DNA of 64,000 nucleotides, taken from Methylomonas sp. AM2-LC (GTDB taxonomy: Bacteria > Pseudomonadota > Gammaproteobacteria > Methylococcales > Methylomonadaceae). Positions 11,101 to 17,403 of this stretch are shown piece after piece (position 1 is the stretch's first letter; every line of letters starts with the position of its first letter). The DNA is taken from positions 1,984,001 to 2,048,000 of the forward strand of contig NZ_CP157005.1 of NCBI RefSeq assembly GCF_039904985.1, given 5' to 3'. Below the pieces are notes generated by a model. It was not told the DNA's origin. It did no database searches and saw only the letters and a list, made by a program, of their open reading frames with translations. A program made the position numbers and the translations under genes.

Positions 11101-12430
11101 TGCTGGCCGTGAGAGTGGGAGGGGTGCCAAAATGGCTATTACTGGTAGTGGGCGACTGGTTGGCTGTTAAATTGACCAAGCCATCATGCGCCACAATTTG
11201 TGAGCCATTTTGCATATCAATATAGCCAGCCTCCACATCGACTATGGATTGCGGTTGTTTAGATCCCAATACGGCACTACCGGCTGAATCATCCAGTGTC
11301 ACTGTGGTGTTACTGGCTTTGCTCATGGTCACTGTTGCTTGTTTACCCAAGCCATCACCCAAATCGTTACTGCGCACGGTACTGTCACTGGCGGGTTCCA
11401 GCAAATAATTCGTGGTGTTAGATACCGAGGTATTAACCAGTTGCGCACCTTCTCTAGCCAACAGGCGCACACTGCCATTTAAGGCAACTGAGGTGCTGGC
11501 AGAAACCACTCCTTGCTGAGAAACGGCAAAACCCATCATGGTTGCATTGCCACGTTCAGCGATAATAGTACCCAGATTTTTTGCGCTGCCGCCAGTTTGA
11601 ACCTCTACCAGCAAGCCGCGTAAATCCGCAGAACTGGATTCCTGCAGAAATACTTTATCTTTTGCCGCCACCAGAATAACTTGGCCATCCGGGGCGCTGA
11701 TGGTGCCATCATTTTCAACCACGGGTGCCGCTAAAATTACCCGGCCTTTATCAGCAACCTTAATATTGGCACCTTTTTCCACCAATATTTCCACGCTATT
11801 ATTGCTATTGCCACTTAAAGCAGCAACGGGCGTTGTTGTCGAATTACTGCCCGTGTTGGTGGTGGGGGCGCCATTAGTCACCACATTGGTGATGCCTTGC
11901 TGAAAAACATTGTCACTGATTTCCAGACTGCTTGCCACCAGCGTATTCGTATTGACTACAGAGTGTGAGCCAAATAAAAAACCATTGGTATTGACCAGAT
12001 ACACCTGACCATTGGCCAGCAAATGACCCATAATCTGGCTGGCGTCACTCTGGCCTATTTCATTCAAAGCCACCGAGGTACTGGTGGGTTGCACAAACTG
12101 CACGGTGTTACCTTGTGCAATATTAAAACTGCTCCAGTCCAGAATAGCCATGCCGGTGGTTTGATCAATGGTCATGGTATGCCCATCGCTGCTAATCGAA
12201 GCCGTGGCTTCCCCAACCGTACTCACATTCACCGTGTTGTGCAAACTGGGATTAGTCAGATGATTGAGACTATTCACCGGAACCGGTAAGCCTGCAGGTT
12301 CAGCCCAACAAGCCGTCGCGTTTGAAATGATTAAAACCCCGCTTTTAAATAGGCAGCAGAAGGTTTTATTCGCTATTTTTTCAGTCTGGCTGGATGTTTG
12401 ATCGGGTAATTCGGATTGATTTCTGTGCAT
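2183..12430 (-). CDS. Giant filamentous haemagglutinin family (TpsA-like) exoprotein
   Basis: This is a 3415-residue secreted adhesin-type protein. After a basic, extended signal region (residues 1-43, ending ACWAEP), residues about 45-190 form the two-partner-secretion N-terminal domain, shown by the motifs NEIGQSDASQI and ANGQVYLVNTNGFLFG, which match the family pattern of ANG-x-V-x-x-I/V-N-x-NG-x-x-FG. The rest is a very long Asn/Ser/Thr/Gly-rich repetitive beta-helix region. It would be exported through a TpsB barrel in the outer membrane and act at the cell surface in adhesion or aggregation. No TpsB gene is present in the window. The C-terminus shows no recognisable toxin domain, so a contact-dependent inhibition role is not supported. 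Its promoter lies in the 12431-12772 region shared with a divergent PEP-CTERM gene. Confidence 0.93.
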   Translation of the reverse strand: MHRNQSELPDQTSSQTEKIANKTFCCLFKSGVLIISNATACWAEPAGLPVPVNSLNHLTNPSLHNTVNVSTVGEATASISSDGHTMTIDQTTGMAILDWSSFNIAQGNTVQFVQPTSTSVALNEIGQSDASQIMGHLLANGQVYLVNTNGFLFGSHSVVNTNTLVASSLEISDNVFQQGITNVVTNGAPTTNTGSNSTTTPVAALSGNSNNSVEILVEKGANIKVADKGRVILAAPVVENDGTISAPDGQVILVAAKDKVFLQESSSADLRGLLVEVQTGGSAKNLGTIIAERGNATMMGFAVSQQGVVSASTSVALNGSVRLLAREGAQLVNTSVSNTTNYLLEPASDSTVRSNDLGDGLGKQATVTMSKASNTTVTLDDSAGSAVLGSKQPQSIVDVEAGYIDMQNGSQIVAHDGLVNLTANQSPTTSNSHFGTPPTLTASNNNTSRILLETGSSIDVSGVQNVAMAMSSNILDVSLYSYELRNDPTQKHGLLYGKNVEIDMRQGTSLADISEAEAAIKYSVAYHNSQAGTVNLASEGDVIVQHGANINISGGSIAYQAGEIQTTELVSNGVVYSMATASQNLNYQQLITVNTYQAAYTQGMNAGKVNITSRDVLLDGAIQAKTIAGEYQRNVSSLPSAGQLAIDTSWTGLLQQDVIFTNTQNLTTTPDLASAVTSPLYLSNTLFSQGLSSLNLKTGGDVSITQDTNLTLPALGNLTVQAGSISVEGNISVPAGTVALSTNVSNNPAGAKPDGIISLAKGSVIDSSGVWVNDLLAMYDHQPLQTLPINGGSISLQAQGDLLLEKGAKLNANGGAWLQNNTTLSAGLGGNISLSTAGIGANSNTHLLLGADLSAFGLSEDGHLSIAANSIDIVADPALTSTTSSTLFLSNHFFEKSGFSTYTLTANNGDLSVAANTTLNLQQTNWQLTAAAYNMASGTPLQNLTAPIELSGSQRNPVNLNLNLSQTVEGVNPAASLSIGKNAVINADPLASIRLTSDANINIDGRLNTLGGSIDISITSPANSSSDPGYNANQAILLGADAYLNASGGRLLTPNNRNQLLGTVLDGGTITLAANRGYILMESSSTLDVSGSQGLLNISNAQGLQTENIASAGGSINLTAAEGMALQGQFYAAAGHGQVATNNGVAAGGSLNISLNAQNRGEPLNVSFPTSERIIQLSAKPSVLLSDAQMSSGIIPASINGLANISASQIQTAGFDHLSLDTFINAQSMFAPEPLVGAVQIVGDLNLTVKLSIDLDTPILTHSWTGPADSGQVTVTTDMFTLGSSQNQTTLPGSLTNSTSNAFNGKTPAILTVNADTINLQGASALSGFNQTQLLSSDAISLIGVNPNGQNNLLGSLQLTGELDLGARAIFPTTMTQFSITIDATQSPNGLVKILPSQANRVTPLSAGGELTINAPIIDSYGVMLAPFGTINLAASSALTLEAGSFTSVSDFGIDTAQGKNIAPPVTIPFGKTEGNASYWYYPIGSSQNILSGTPEKAISLNSPNIKLLTGATINLNGGGNLSAYEFIPGPGGSMDYLSASYQHSYAIVPTLNAAYAPYDALATASSGLSLGENIYLSASADGLAAGNYVLLPAIYALLPGAYLITPQASMLDMAAGTTYTSSDGATVVAAYTETAGSNVVASHWQGVEVQSGQVAFDYSPYQVTTASSFFTSHTPSTAVASLPEDAGNLSLLASQTLSIDADIMAKASTGGLGGQLDISANNIDIANSAPATPSANITLTASGLNALGVDSILVGGERKRSSTGTTVTVNAENVNVEANIALKAPEIILAASHSIDVASGASISATGSLNRTDTQLTIVNGSSNNNSGNGALLRVSNAGQASVVRNHAATDPLAGSLTIESGASLSGAGSILLDATGSGSLQGSIQGSTPNTTLDTLTLNGSLITLGGTATANTGFQLADNTLNTLKVANLQLLSASTINIADTINLHLSHLTLDASGLIGTAHDGQIATINADSVVLQNSTNQASSPISAGTQQLNLLANTITLGSGHYALGGFKQINLEANQHANAALKDSGTGSLTSVGDMTITTPVWTALAGANTTMTIENGHLTTLADGSAVNNAALGAKLQLTAEQIDLYGNIAIASGVVNLQAAQDVNLHTGSSIDTSGQVIQLGNDQIGTGGGSISLKSDTGNVTVETGSNLNVSGSILGANAGSVSLNAAMGTINVAGTLQGFAYQGGTGASFNLNAQHMLGNFSKINSLLQEGGFDGDLALRLGEGNLTIGATDKVQAQNISLITDNGLIKVYGTLDVSGAQAGSLQLAANKGILIESGATLKAVSTTTTHADGSIKLSSDPLPVNGINKGIGVVIYNGATLDAGKSSVEVLVNRLNNHDAAVNIANNTVLGSGALNVYVMAHYADLTPTDALFQQWLTDTQHYLNAASTNTDLNTRLAGFNLLPGLDIQTHGNLNWNISTALTNQVSTPGLLSIRATGDINFQKTLSDGFVPGNTALTLQSGPSWSYNIVAGADLSSANNQDTLASSNGSVHIGSETSVRTGTGNIYVAAAGDITLTDFTSTIFTAGESGSIQDPYKAYRPTTFSVQYPVNGGNLTLNAGGNIVGASTPQLMSDWLQRSGSWTANSSTVNRNNLPTAWGIDFGSSVAAITGAYGVNSSLGFMENIGALGGGNVTVHAGANIQDLSVMLPTTAIASLQNGSMTLQENGGGNLLVTAGGNIAGGVFYVEKGTANISANGAITGGTEYSSGPIFALGDTQFNVTAATGLDVGAVLNPFIIAQAGVQSSKTNYFSTYTEQSGINLQSLTGDINLNNNISLIENQISTCSDLACEQTDLVYPYLNAETEIAPLLAMYPGNLHAYALSGNLAINHNLSLYAAANSSFSLEAAANIILGDNVDLTQLDINPTQYLAVLTPLNANNFTLDTAYWLNQNSYENTNAHAAVPVHNSDTQHNKIISAKGSILGTGNSAFIISAKATDISAALDLSNLNLSLQNLNSTYQDVSSLSVGGNISYTATPDPVSGSFTSSKSPGIQIAGPGWLNVWAGGNIDLGISNGITSVGSLYNTALPSLGANITVLAGQPALQISISVDDYLQTYVYNPDYEASLQQQLQTSQSVPLATALQNLIAAINTSKTNLAQAKNSNSSLQAAISVLFSQFNWVDTAVNTSEGTAAYQVGYDAIKLLFPDPGKGNITLNFSEIQTQAGGNINLLAPGGLVNVGLNASDLSISKSADQLGIVAQGQGNVNILTSGDVQVNQSRIFTLDAGNITVWSSEGNIDAGRGAKSSLASEFPIANYDAYGNLILTYPATVSGSGIRAQSGYNSTEIGNISLIAPHGEVNAGEAGIGGNNVIIAALIIGNPGNIQNSGFSLGIPQAPSTVIATDSTGSALAGITKQVSMNLNTEDDTLTKQSAKSEKVAILDTEILGFGQCSVADIRKGVSGCGGDH

Positions 12431-12772
12431 AGTTGCACCCTGGTTTCAATATATATTCATATATATATCACTGTTTGGGTGTATACAGCAATATGTTGAT
12501 ATTTAAACAAGGTTAAATCTCATAAATGAGTCGTAGAGTGCATAATTTGCGGTATGTTATTTTTGAATAGCGGTACTGTTTCACAAAAAGAAACAATATA
12601 TTTGCTATGAAATATTTGACACCCTATACAAAAGTGTTTTACGTTATGTATTAATGGACATAACGAAACAGGCGGATTATTCAGTTTTTTGTTTTCGGTG
12701 CAAGGGATGCAATAGGGTGAGACATAGGCAATTTAAATCAATCTAATGGCAAATTACGCTAATGAGGTCTTT
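12431..12772. promoter_or_regulatory. Divergent promoter region with TGTTTC-N7-GAAACA palindrome
   Basis: This 342-base AT-rich gap separates the haemagglutinin gene (minus) from a PEP-CTERM gene (plus). At 12577-12595 lies a perfect inverted repeat, TGTTTC, seven bases, GAAACA, roughly central and well placed to control both genes, which both encode cell-surface proteins. The bound regulator is unknown. I did not find a convincing sigma-54 -24/-12 element, which some PEP-CTERM genes use. Confidence 0.5.
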
Positions 12773-13591
12773 ATGAAAACGGAAAATTGGGGTTTTTACC
12801 AGAAACTGACACTAGGTATAGTGTTGGCGAGTAGTGTACAAGCCGCCCAAGCGGGTAGTCTGGTAGCAAATGATGTATTTTTGAATGCGTTCGATATCAA
12901 CACGGGTTATTCCTATAACGCAGATTTGGGTGTTGTTGTGGGTGACTTTGTAGGTGCTGCTAATTCATTAAGCGGTGGTCAAACTTTAAATTATACCCTC
13001 GATCCTACCTATAACACTTGGGTTAGCGGGGCCTTGGCAGCAGGGGATACCATTGAATACAACATCGCAGGTGTCAATGCAGCTACTGGCTACAAAGATC
13101 CCAATCAAGGCCTATTAGTCACTAATGTGCCACCCTATGGTGAATTTACTTACGCACCTGCTGACATTACCTTTACTCAGGATGTAGCCTATTTCGGTAA
13201 AAGGGTGTCTGCCATCAATTTAACCGGTACCGGCTTATTGACTGACTCAACCTCATTGCAGGAAGCAGGATTTAACGCCAACTTTGTAAGCTGGGGCATT
13301 GGTGAAGGTTTGGGAACGAATGATTTGAGTTCTACCTATGGTAATGGCGGCTTGAATCAATTGGTTGCCCAATATCTGTCTTCTCCGGGCGCTACGGTTA
13401 CTAAAAATGGTCCTGTCAATATGTCACTGTTGCCAGGTTATTTTTCGTTGAGCAATACTGGCGTGATTTGGACATCAACGGCTGCGGCTACTGCTGTTCC
13501 ACTTCCAGCTGCCAGCTGGTTGTTCATAGGTGGTCTGTTATCGCTACTGGTTGGTAAAAAACGCAATCAGGTTACTGCTATCACTTGCTGA
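12773..13591 (+). CDS. PEP-CTERM sorting-domain exoprotein
   Basis: This encodes a 272-residue exported protein. I chose the ATG at 12773 because a GAGG site precedes it and a Sec signal peptide follows directly (LTLGIVLASSVQAAQA, cleavage near residue 27). An earlier in-frame ATG at 12746 lacks a site. The C-terminus carries a PEP-CTERM-type tripartite tail: VPLPAASW motif, a hydrophobic helix (LFIGGLLSLLV) and a basic end (GKKRN). In this system the exosortase EpsH/XrtA recognises the tail and the protein is placed at the surface or in exopolysaccharide. The body is low-complexity beta-type sequence with no known domain. A Cys is the last residue. The gene is transcribed alone, divergently from the haemagglutinin. 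Confidence 0.88.
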   Translation: MKTENWGFYQKLTLGIVLASSVQAAQAGSLVANDVFLNAFDINTGYSYNADLGVVVGDFVGAANSLSGGQTLNYTLDPTYNTWVSGALAAGDTIEYNIAGVNAATGYKDPNQGLLVTNVPPYGEFTYAPADITFTQDVAYFGKRVSAINLTGTGLLTDSTSLQEAGFNANFVSWGIGEGLGTNDLSSTYGNGGLNQLVAQYLSSPGATVTKNGPVNMSLLPGYFSLSNTGVIWTSTAAATAVPLPAASWLFIGGLLSLLVGKKRNQVTAITC

Positions 13592-13783
13592 TCTCGGTAT
13601 CTTCTCCTAAAGGCAGGCTTTTATATTAATGGTTACTAAAGTATTTGCGGTTTATTTTTAAGGCTGATAATGAAAATAGACCGCTCATGCAGAGCGCTTA
13701 GTCAGTACTCAGTAACGTTTTGGCTAAGGATACGCGGTTATAACTGATGTAACGATTAATTGTTAAGCCTTTAGGAGGATTTG

Positions 13784-13810
13784 ATGCCTATCCACTTATT
13801 TTTAAATTGA
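13784..13810 (+). CDS. Possible 8-residue leader peptide upstream of the PstS-like gene
   Basis: An ATG at 13784 sits seven bases after a very strong AGGAGG site, and its frame reads MPIHLFLN before a TGA at 13808. The next gene begins 38 bases later. The Shine-Dalgarno match is the best in this region, yet it serves only this micro-ORF, so it may be a translational leader or a relic of a lost gene. The rest of the 13592-13848 gap shows nothing else clear. Confidence 0.25.
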   Translation: MPIHLFLN

Positions 13811-13848
13811 GGGTAGCACCGCTACTCCTTAAGCAAAGGTTATGTTCC

Positions 13849-15585
13849 ATGAAAAAATCATTCAAATATCAATTAAACGCCGTTGCTATGGCATTGGCGC
13901 TGTCTGCTAATGCCTGGGCTTTAACTCCACAGGACGGCACGCCCGATTTATCCTTGTTTATTCCTGGCTCGCAGGCTAACGATCCCGCATTTGGTTTTTT
14001 AGTTAAAAACACAGTAGTGGCCAATGCAGTTTGTTTGGATAAAGCACTGCCTGGCGCGTTATCAGGTACCAGTGCAAATACCGATACCACGACACATATA
14101 TATTTTAACTATTTGTCTGGTTCACCAACAGCGGCTATTAACGACAACTACTCAGCCATTTATTGCTATACCGATGATACAAAAATACCCGGTTTAACCA
14201 CAGGTGATGCCAGTAATCATCATAAAACCAAACTTTGGATTTCCAGACGCCGTTTAGGCGCTTCCTATATTGGTTTGAATGCAGTCGCGCATCCCACCGA
14301 TGCCAGCGCGGTATTAACCTACCTGGCAGATCCAACCACTGCCGGATGTACAGCTATTAACGGTTCTTATAGTACCGGCGGCTCTACCTATCAGTGGAAT
14401 TATTCGTGTTCTACAGTGAGTGCAACGGGCACAGCGAATGGTATTACCGGTAATATTCCAGCCAGTGCTGCCACTTCTGATATAACCCCCGATGTATTTT
14501 ACGCTGCGGATAACGTTGCCTTACCACCAGCAGGTTCTACGCTTAATTATGCCCCTATTCAACCGGGTCAGATACCCACCGCTAATATTCATGCGCTGGG
14601 CGGACATATTATCGGTGTGCCTGTCACGTTAGTGTTACGCAATGCTTTGCAATATGCAGAAATTTCAACGGGGCAATTACCTTCAACCTGTACTGTGGGT
14701 AATGATACCAATCCTGATTGTATGCCTACCTTAACCAAGCAACAATTGACCAGCCTGTTCACCGGGGCTGTTTCCGATTGGTCACAGTTTCAGATCACTG
14801 CAACTAAAACACTTTACGATTTAATTGCGGCTGCTCCGACAGGGTCGGGCGTGTCAGCACCATTAGATACGCAGGTGCATTTGTGTAGACGTGAAAATGG
14901 AGCGGGACAACAAGTGGCTGTTCTGGCCAACCTGCTACAGTATCCGTGTCTGGGATCAACCGCACCAGAACTGGCGACACCGCAATCGGCTCCATATACC
15001 GATGTGGAATATGCCACCAGCTTAGGTGCAGTCGATAAATGTCTGGCCGATTTTAATGATGGCACCAATGGTTGGTTTGGTACGACAAATCCCTCTCCCT
15101 ACCCACAACCGCCTTGTTCATCCGCTGTGAGTAGCTGCACAACAAAACACGGTAATCAGTGGGCTTTGAGTATCCAGACCACAGAACGCAATGCCACCAA
15201 CGGTGCTAACTATCGGTTTATTGCCATAGATGGCGCTGCGCCGACTGGCGAAGCAGCCTATTTGGGACATTATCCGATAATAGGCACTTATGCATTGTCC
15301 TGGAACCAAGCAAATGTGACTGCCAATCAACATTTGGCTTTAAACGCAATTGCTGCCTATAGTAAATTGCCAGCTACCATTGCATCAAGAAATAACAGCT
15401 TGAGTCCGCAACTATTTGGGCAAGCCGGATATCTGTCTTTGGTGGATAATGGCTTTCAACCACCTTTGGTTTGGAATACTTCAAATCCAACCACGCCTTA
15501 CAGCCGATTGGATAGTGGTAATCATCCTAATGCTTGTGTCATTCCAACCGTTAATAGCAGTTATGGTCAAGCGCAATTGTTCTAG
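13849..15585 (+). CDS. PstS-like periplasmic binding-fold protein
   Basis: This encodes a 578-residue exported protein. I chose the ATG at 13849 (MKKSFKYQL) because it starts a clean Sec signal peptide ending ALSANAWA near residue 24. The upstream ATG/GTG options add a charged tail. The segment LTKQQLTSLFTGAVSDWSQF in the middle matches the hallmark of phosphate-type ABC binding proteins (helix, then I-F-x-G-x-x-x-x-W). The protein is nearly twice the usual PstS length and is not next to pst genes, so binding of phosphate for import is not established. Related long forms are found as surface or periplasmic proteins of unknown ligand. Several paired Cys residues suggest disulfides. It may be co-transcribed with the secreted protein at 15776. 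Confidence 0.72.
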   Translation: MKKSFKYQLNAVAMALALSANAWALTPQDGTPDLSLFIPGSQANDPAFGFLVKNTVVANAVCLDKALPGALSGTSANTDTTTHIYFNYLSGSPTAAINDNYSAIYCYTDDTKIPGLTTGDASNHHKTKLWISRRRLGASYIGLNAVAHPTDASAVLTYLADPTTAGCTAINGSYSTGGSTYQWNYSCSTVSATGTANGITGNIPASAATSDITPDVFYAADNVALPPAGSTLNYAPIQPGQIPTANIHALGGHIIGVPVTLVLRNALQYAEISTGQLPSTCTVGNDTNPDCMPTLTKQQLTSLFTGAVSDWSQFQITATKTLYDLIAAAPTGSGVSAPLDTQVHLCRRENGAGQQVAVLANLLQYPCLGSTAPELATPQSAPYTDVEYATSLGAVDKCLADFNDGTNGWFGTTNPSPYPQPPCSSAVSSCTTKHGNQWALSIQTTERNATNGANYRFIAIDGAAPTGEAAYLGHYPIIGTYALSWNQANVTANQHLALNAIAAYSKLPATIASRNNSLSPQLFGQAGYLSLVDNGFQPPLVWNTSNPTTPYSRLDSGNHPNACVIPTVNSSYGQAQLF

Positions 15586-15775
15586 GCCGATGGTTTGCTA
15601 GCGCTTAATTCGCTAGTTAAAAAGAATTGGAATTAAAGTTAAGCCTATGCGTTAAACTTTAAACTGCACAGGGATGTGCAACCTAGCTTAGAGGCTTTTA
15701 GCCTGTCTAACTCGCGCGGGTGGCAGCTGCCGTTATTGGCCTGTTGTCTTGACTAAATTGATTAGGAGTAAAAGC

Positions 15776-16294
15776 ATGCGGTCAGCAAAAAATAGTTTGA
15801 TACAACGCTTACTGGCATTAGTGCTGCTATTGTCAATGCAAGGCTTACTGGCAGAAGAAACACTGCGACAAGCTGAAGTTGCTAAACGTGGCGCACAGGT
15901 AATGCCTTTTGAACTGGAGAAAACCCAGCACCAGTTTAGCAAGACCGAAACTGGTGGTATCCAACGCGTGGTGGTTCGCGATGCAAATGATGTCGCACAA
16001 ATTCAGTTAATCAGGCAGCATTTGCAACAGTTGGCAGAAAAATTTAAGGTGGGGGATTATTCCGGTCCAGAATCGATACATGGTGCAGACATGCCGGGTC
16101 TGGCAACTTTAAAAAAAGCCAAAGCGGATGATATACAAATTGCATACAAGCCAGAACCGCAAGGTGCCAGCATCACCTTTACCGCGCAAAAACCCGAATG
16201 GGTTGCTGCAATACATACTTGGTTTGATGCACAATTACACGATCATGGGCATGATGCCATGCTAATGCATCATCAGCATCATATGCAGCCATAA
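15776..16294 (+). CDS. Small secreted protein of unknown function, His-rich C-terminus
   Basis: This encodes 172 residues. The ATG at 15776 has a strong AGGAG site eight bases upstream and begins a Sec signal peptide (RLLALVLLLSMQGLLA). The in-frame ATG-like starts upstream lack a site. The mature part contains a conserved-looking block, GGIQRVVVRDANDVAQIQLI, followed by HGADMPG, and ends in a His/Met-rich tail (HDHGHDAMLMHHQHHMQ) that could bind copper or another metal. I recall similar small exported proteins being mislabelled as aspartate carbamoyltransferase, which nothing here supports. It follows the PstS-like gene by 190 bases on the same strand. A short hairpin (TGCACA...TGTGCA near 15671) lies between them. 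Confidence 0.7.
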   Translation: MRSAKNSLIQRLLALVLLLSMQGLLAEETLRQAEVAKRGAQVMPFELEKTQHQFSKTETGGIQRVVVRDANDVAQIQLIRQHLQQLAEKFKVGDYSGPESIHGADMPGLATLKKAKADDIQIAYKPEPQGASITFTAQKPEWVAAIHTWFDAQLHDHGHDAMLMHHQHHMQP

Positions 16295-16299
16295 TCCAA

Positions 16300-17061
16300 T
16301 TAATAGTAATTGTGAGTGTTAGAGTACTTTAGTTGCTGATAACGCTTAAATAACCACAAACTACTCCATGCTAATGCCAATAGCATGATGAAACTGCCAA
16401 AGGCAAACACCATTTTAGCCAAAGTATGGTCGTAAACTAACAGGCCAGATTCGGTTAACAAATATTGCCAATCATGAAAGCCATACGGTGCAGAATGGCC
16501 GAAGTTGCCACCTAGCAGCGGTAAAGTGCCACTTCTGGCATCATTCATATACGGCGCAATATCAAGAAAGTTTTCACCTATCCACCATAAAGCAACTGAG
16601 GCAGCAAACGGATCACGGTTTTTTAGTAATAACACCCCCATACAAATAGACGGCATTAACAACTGCCCCAGCGTACCTCCCAGAGAGGTAATAAATGCGC
16701 CAAAGGGCCGGAAAATGATATGTCCTGCCTCATGAAACGGCAGATTAACCATATGCAGAAACGAGTTTCCAGCCGCATTCGCTACAATAGGCGGGCCTAT
16801 CAATTGCCAACTCCAAATAATCAGACCCGCAATAATAATTAACCCGCCAATAAGGTTGGCTGGATTGCTTGGCTGTGTTTCTGTTAATAACTCGTTGCTA
16901 GTGGCTGTCAGGCGGGGAGGGATAGCTTCTGCTGGCGTCTGAAAATCGCCGTGATCACTAAGTTTAGGATGATACTTAAAATACTTTTGAAAGACGATCC
17001 CGCACTGCGGACAGCTTGGCGATTCTACCGATAATTTATAGTTGCATTTTGGACAAATCAT
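16300..17061 (-). CDS. Zinc-ribbon membrane protein with HExxH motif (M50-like)
   Basis: This encodes 253 residues. The N-terminus is a zinc ribbon (CPKC and CPQC, about 14 residues apart). A hydrophilic linker of about 50 residues follows, then four to five membrane helices. The motif FHEAGHIIF sits at the end of the first helix and fits the HExxH zinc site of membrane metalloproteases (site-2 protease/M50 type). A second metal ligand was not identified with certainty. By family logic it could cleave a membrane substrate, but the substrate is unknown. The ATG at 17061 is preferred to the TTG at 17070. It converges with the secreted-protein gene at 15776-16294 and lies 23 bases after the tiny gene at 17085-17222. 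Confidence 0.75.
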   Translation of the reverse strand: MICPKCNYKLSVESPSCPQCGIVFQKYFKYHPKLSDHGDFQTPAEAIPPRLTATSNELLTETQPSNPANLIGGLIIIAGLIIWSWQLIGPPIVANAAGNSFLHMVNLPFHEAGHIIFRPFGAFITSLGGTLGQLLMPSICMGVLLLKNRDPFAASVALWWIGENFLDIAPYMNDARSGTLPLLGGNFGHSAPYGFHDWQYLLTESGLLVYDHTLAKMVFAFGSFIMLLALAWSSLWLFKRYQQLKYSNTHNYY

Positions 17062-17084
17062 GGCTTCCAAATGTCATTAGTGAT

Positions 17085-17222
17085 TCAGCATGCTAGTTGA
17101 AAAGTAGTGGCTTGCTGCATAGCAAGCACAATAATTTCAACTTCTTGCCCCCAAAATTGCTGGGGCAATTGCAGATGAACTTCGCCGTTTTTTACAGTCA
17201 GTATGTTACGAATGGCTTCCAT
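17085..17222 (-). CDS. 45-residue antitoxin-like small protein
   Basis: This short frame begins at an ATG at 17222. The product MEAIRNILTVKNGEVHLQLP followed by QQFWGQEVEII has the look of the small beta-rich N-terminal segment found in DUF2281/AbrB-like antitoxins: hydrophobic strand, charged turn, L-P, then a G-Q-E-V-E-I-I strand. The C-terminal DNA-binding or toxin-binding part normally expected is missing, and no toxin gene is adjacent. It precedes the zinc-ribbon protease-like gene by 23 bases on the same strand and may share its transcript. It may be an orphan or truncated antitoxin. Confidence 0.55.
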   Translation of the reverse strand: MEAIRNILTVKNGEVHLQLPQQFWGQEVEIIVLAMQQATTFQLAC

Positions 17223-17403
17223 AAATTTATACCTTATTTAGAACTTTGGTCACTGTTCAATTTCAATTCATAACGCAGTGTGTTCCAATTTGCAAACGCC
17301 TTATTCTGCATCTATGTTCTATCGGGTTTTCTTTTATAGTCATTTGCGACGTTCAAAAATTGTGCTACTGATTCTAGATTGTAACTGTGTGTCTAGCAAA
17401 ATC

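Noticed and set aside
15640..15760. Possible riboswitch upstream of the secreted protein gene (TGCACAGGGATGTGCA hairpin)
   Set aside because: A short hairpin with a GCACAGGG element recalls c-di-GMP-I aptamers, but the conserved GGCAAACC and the other helix are absent.
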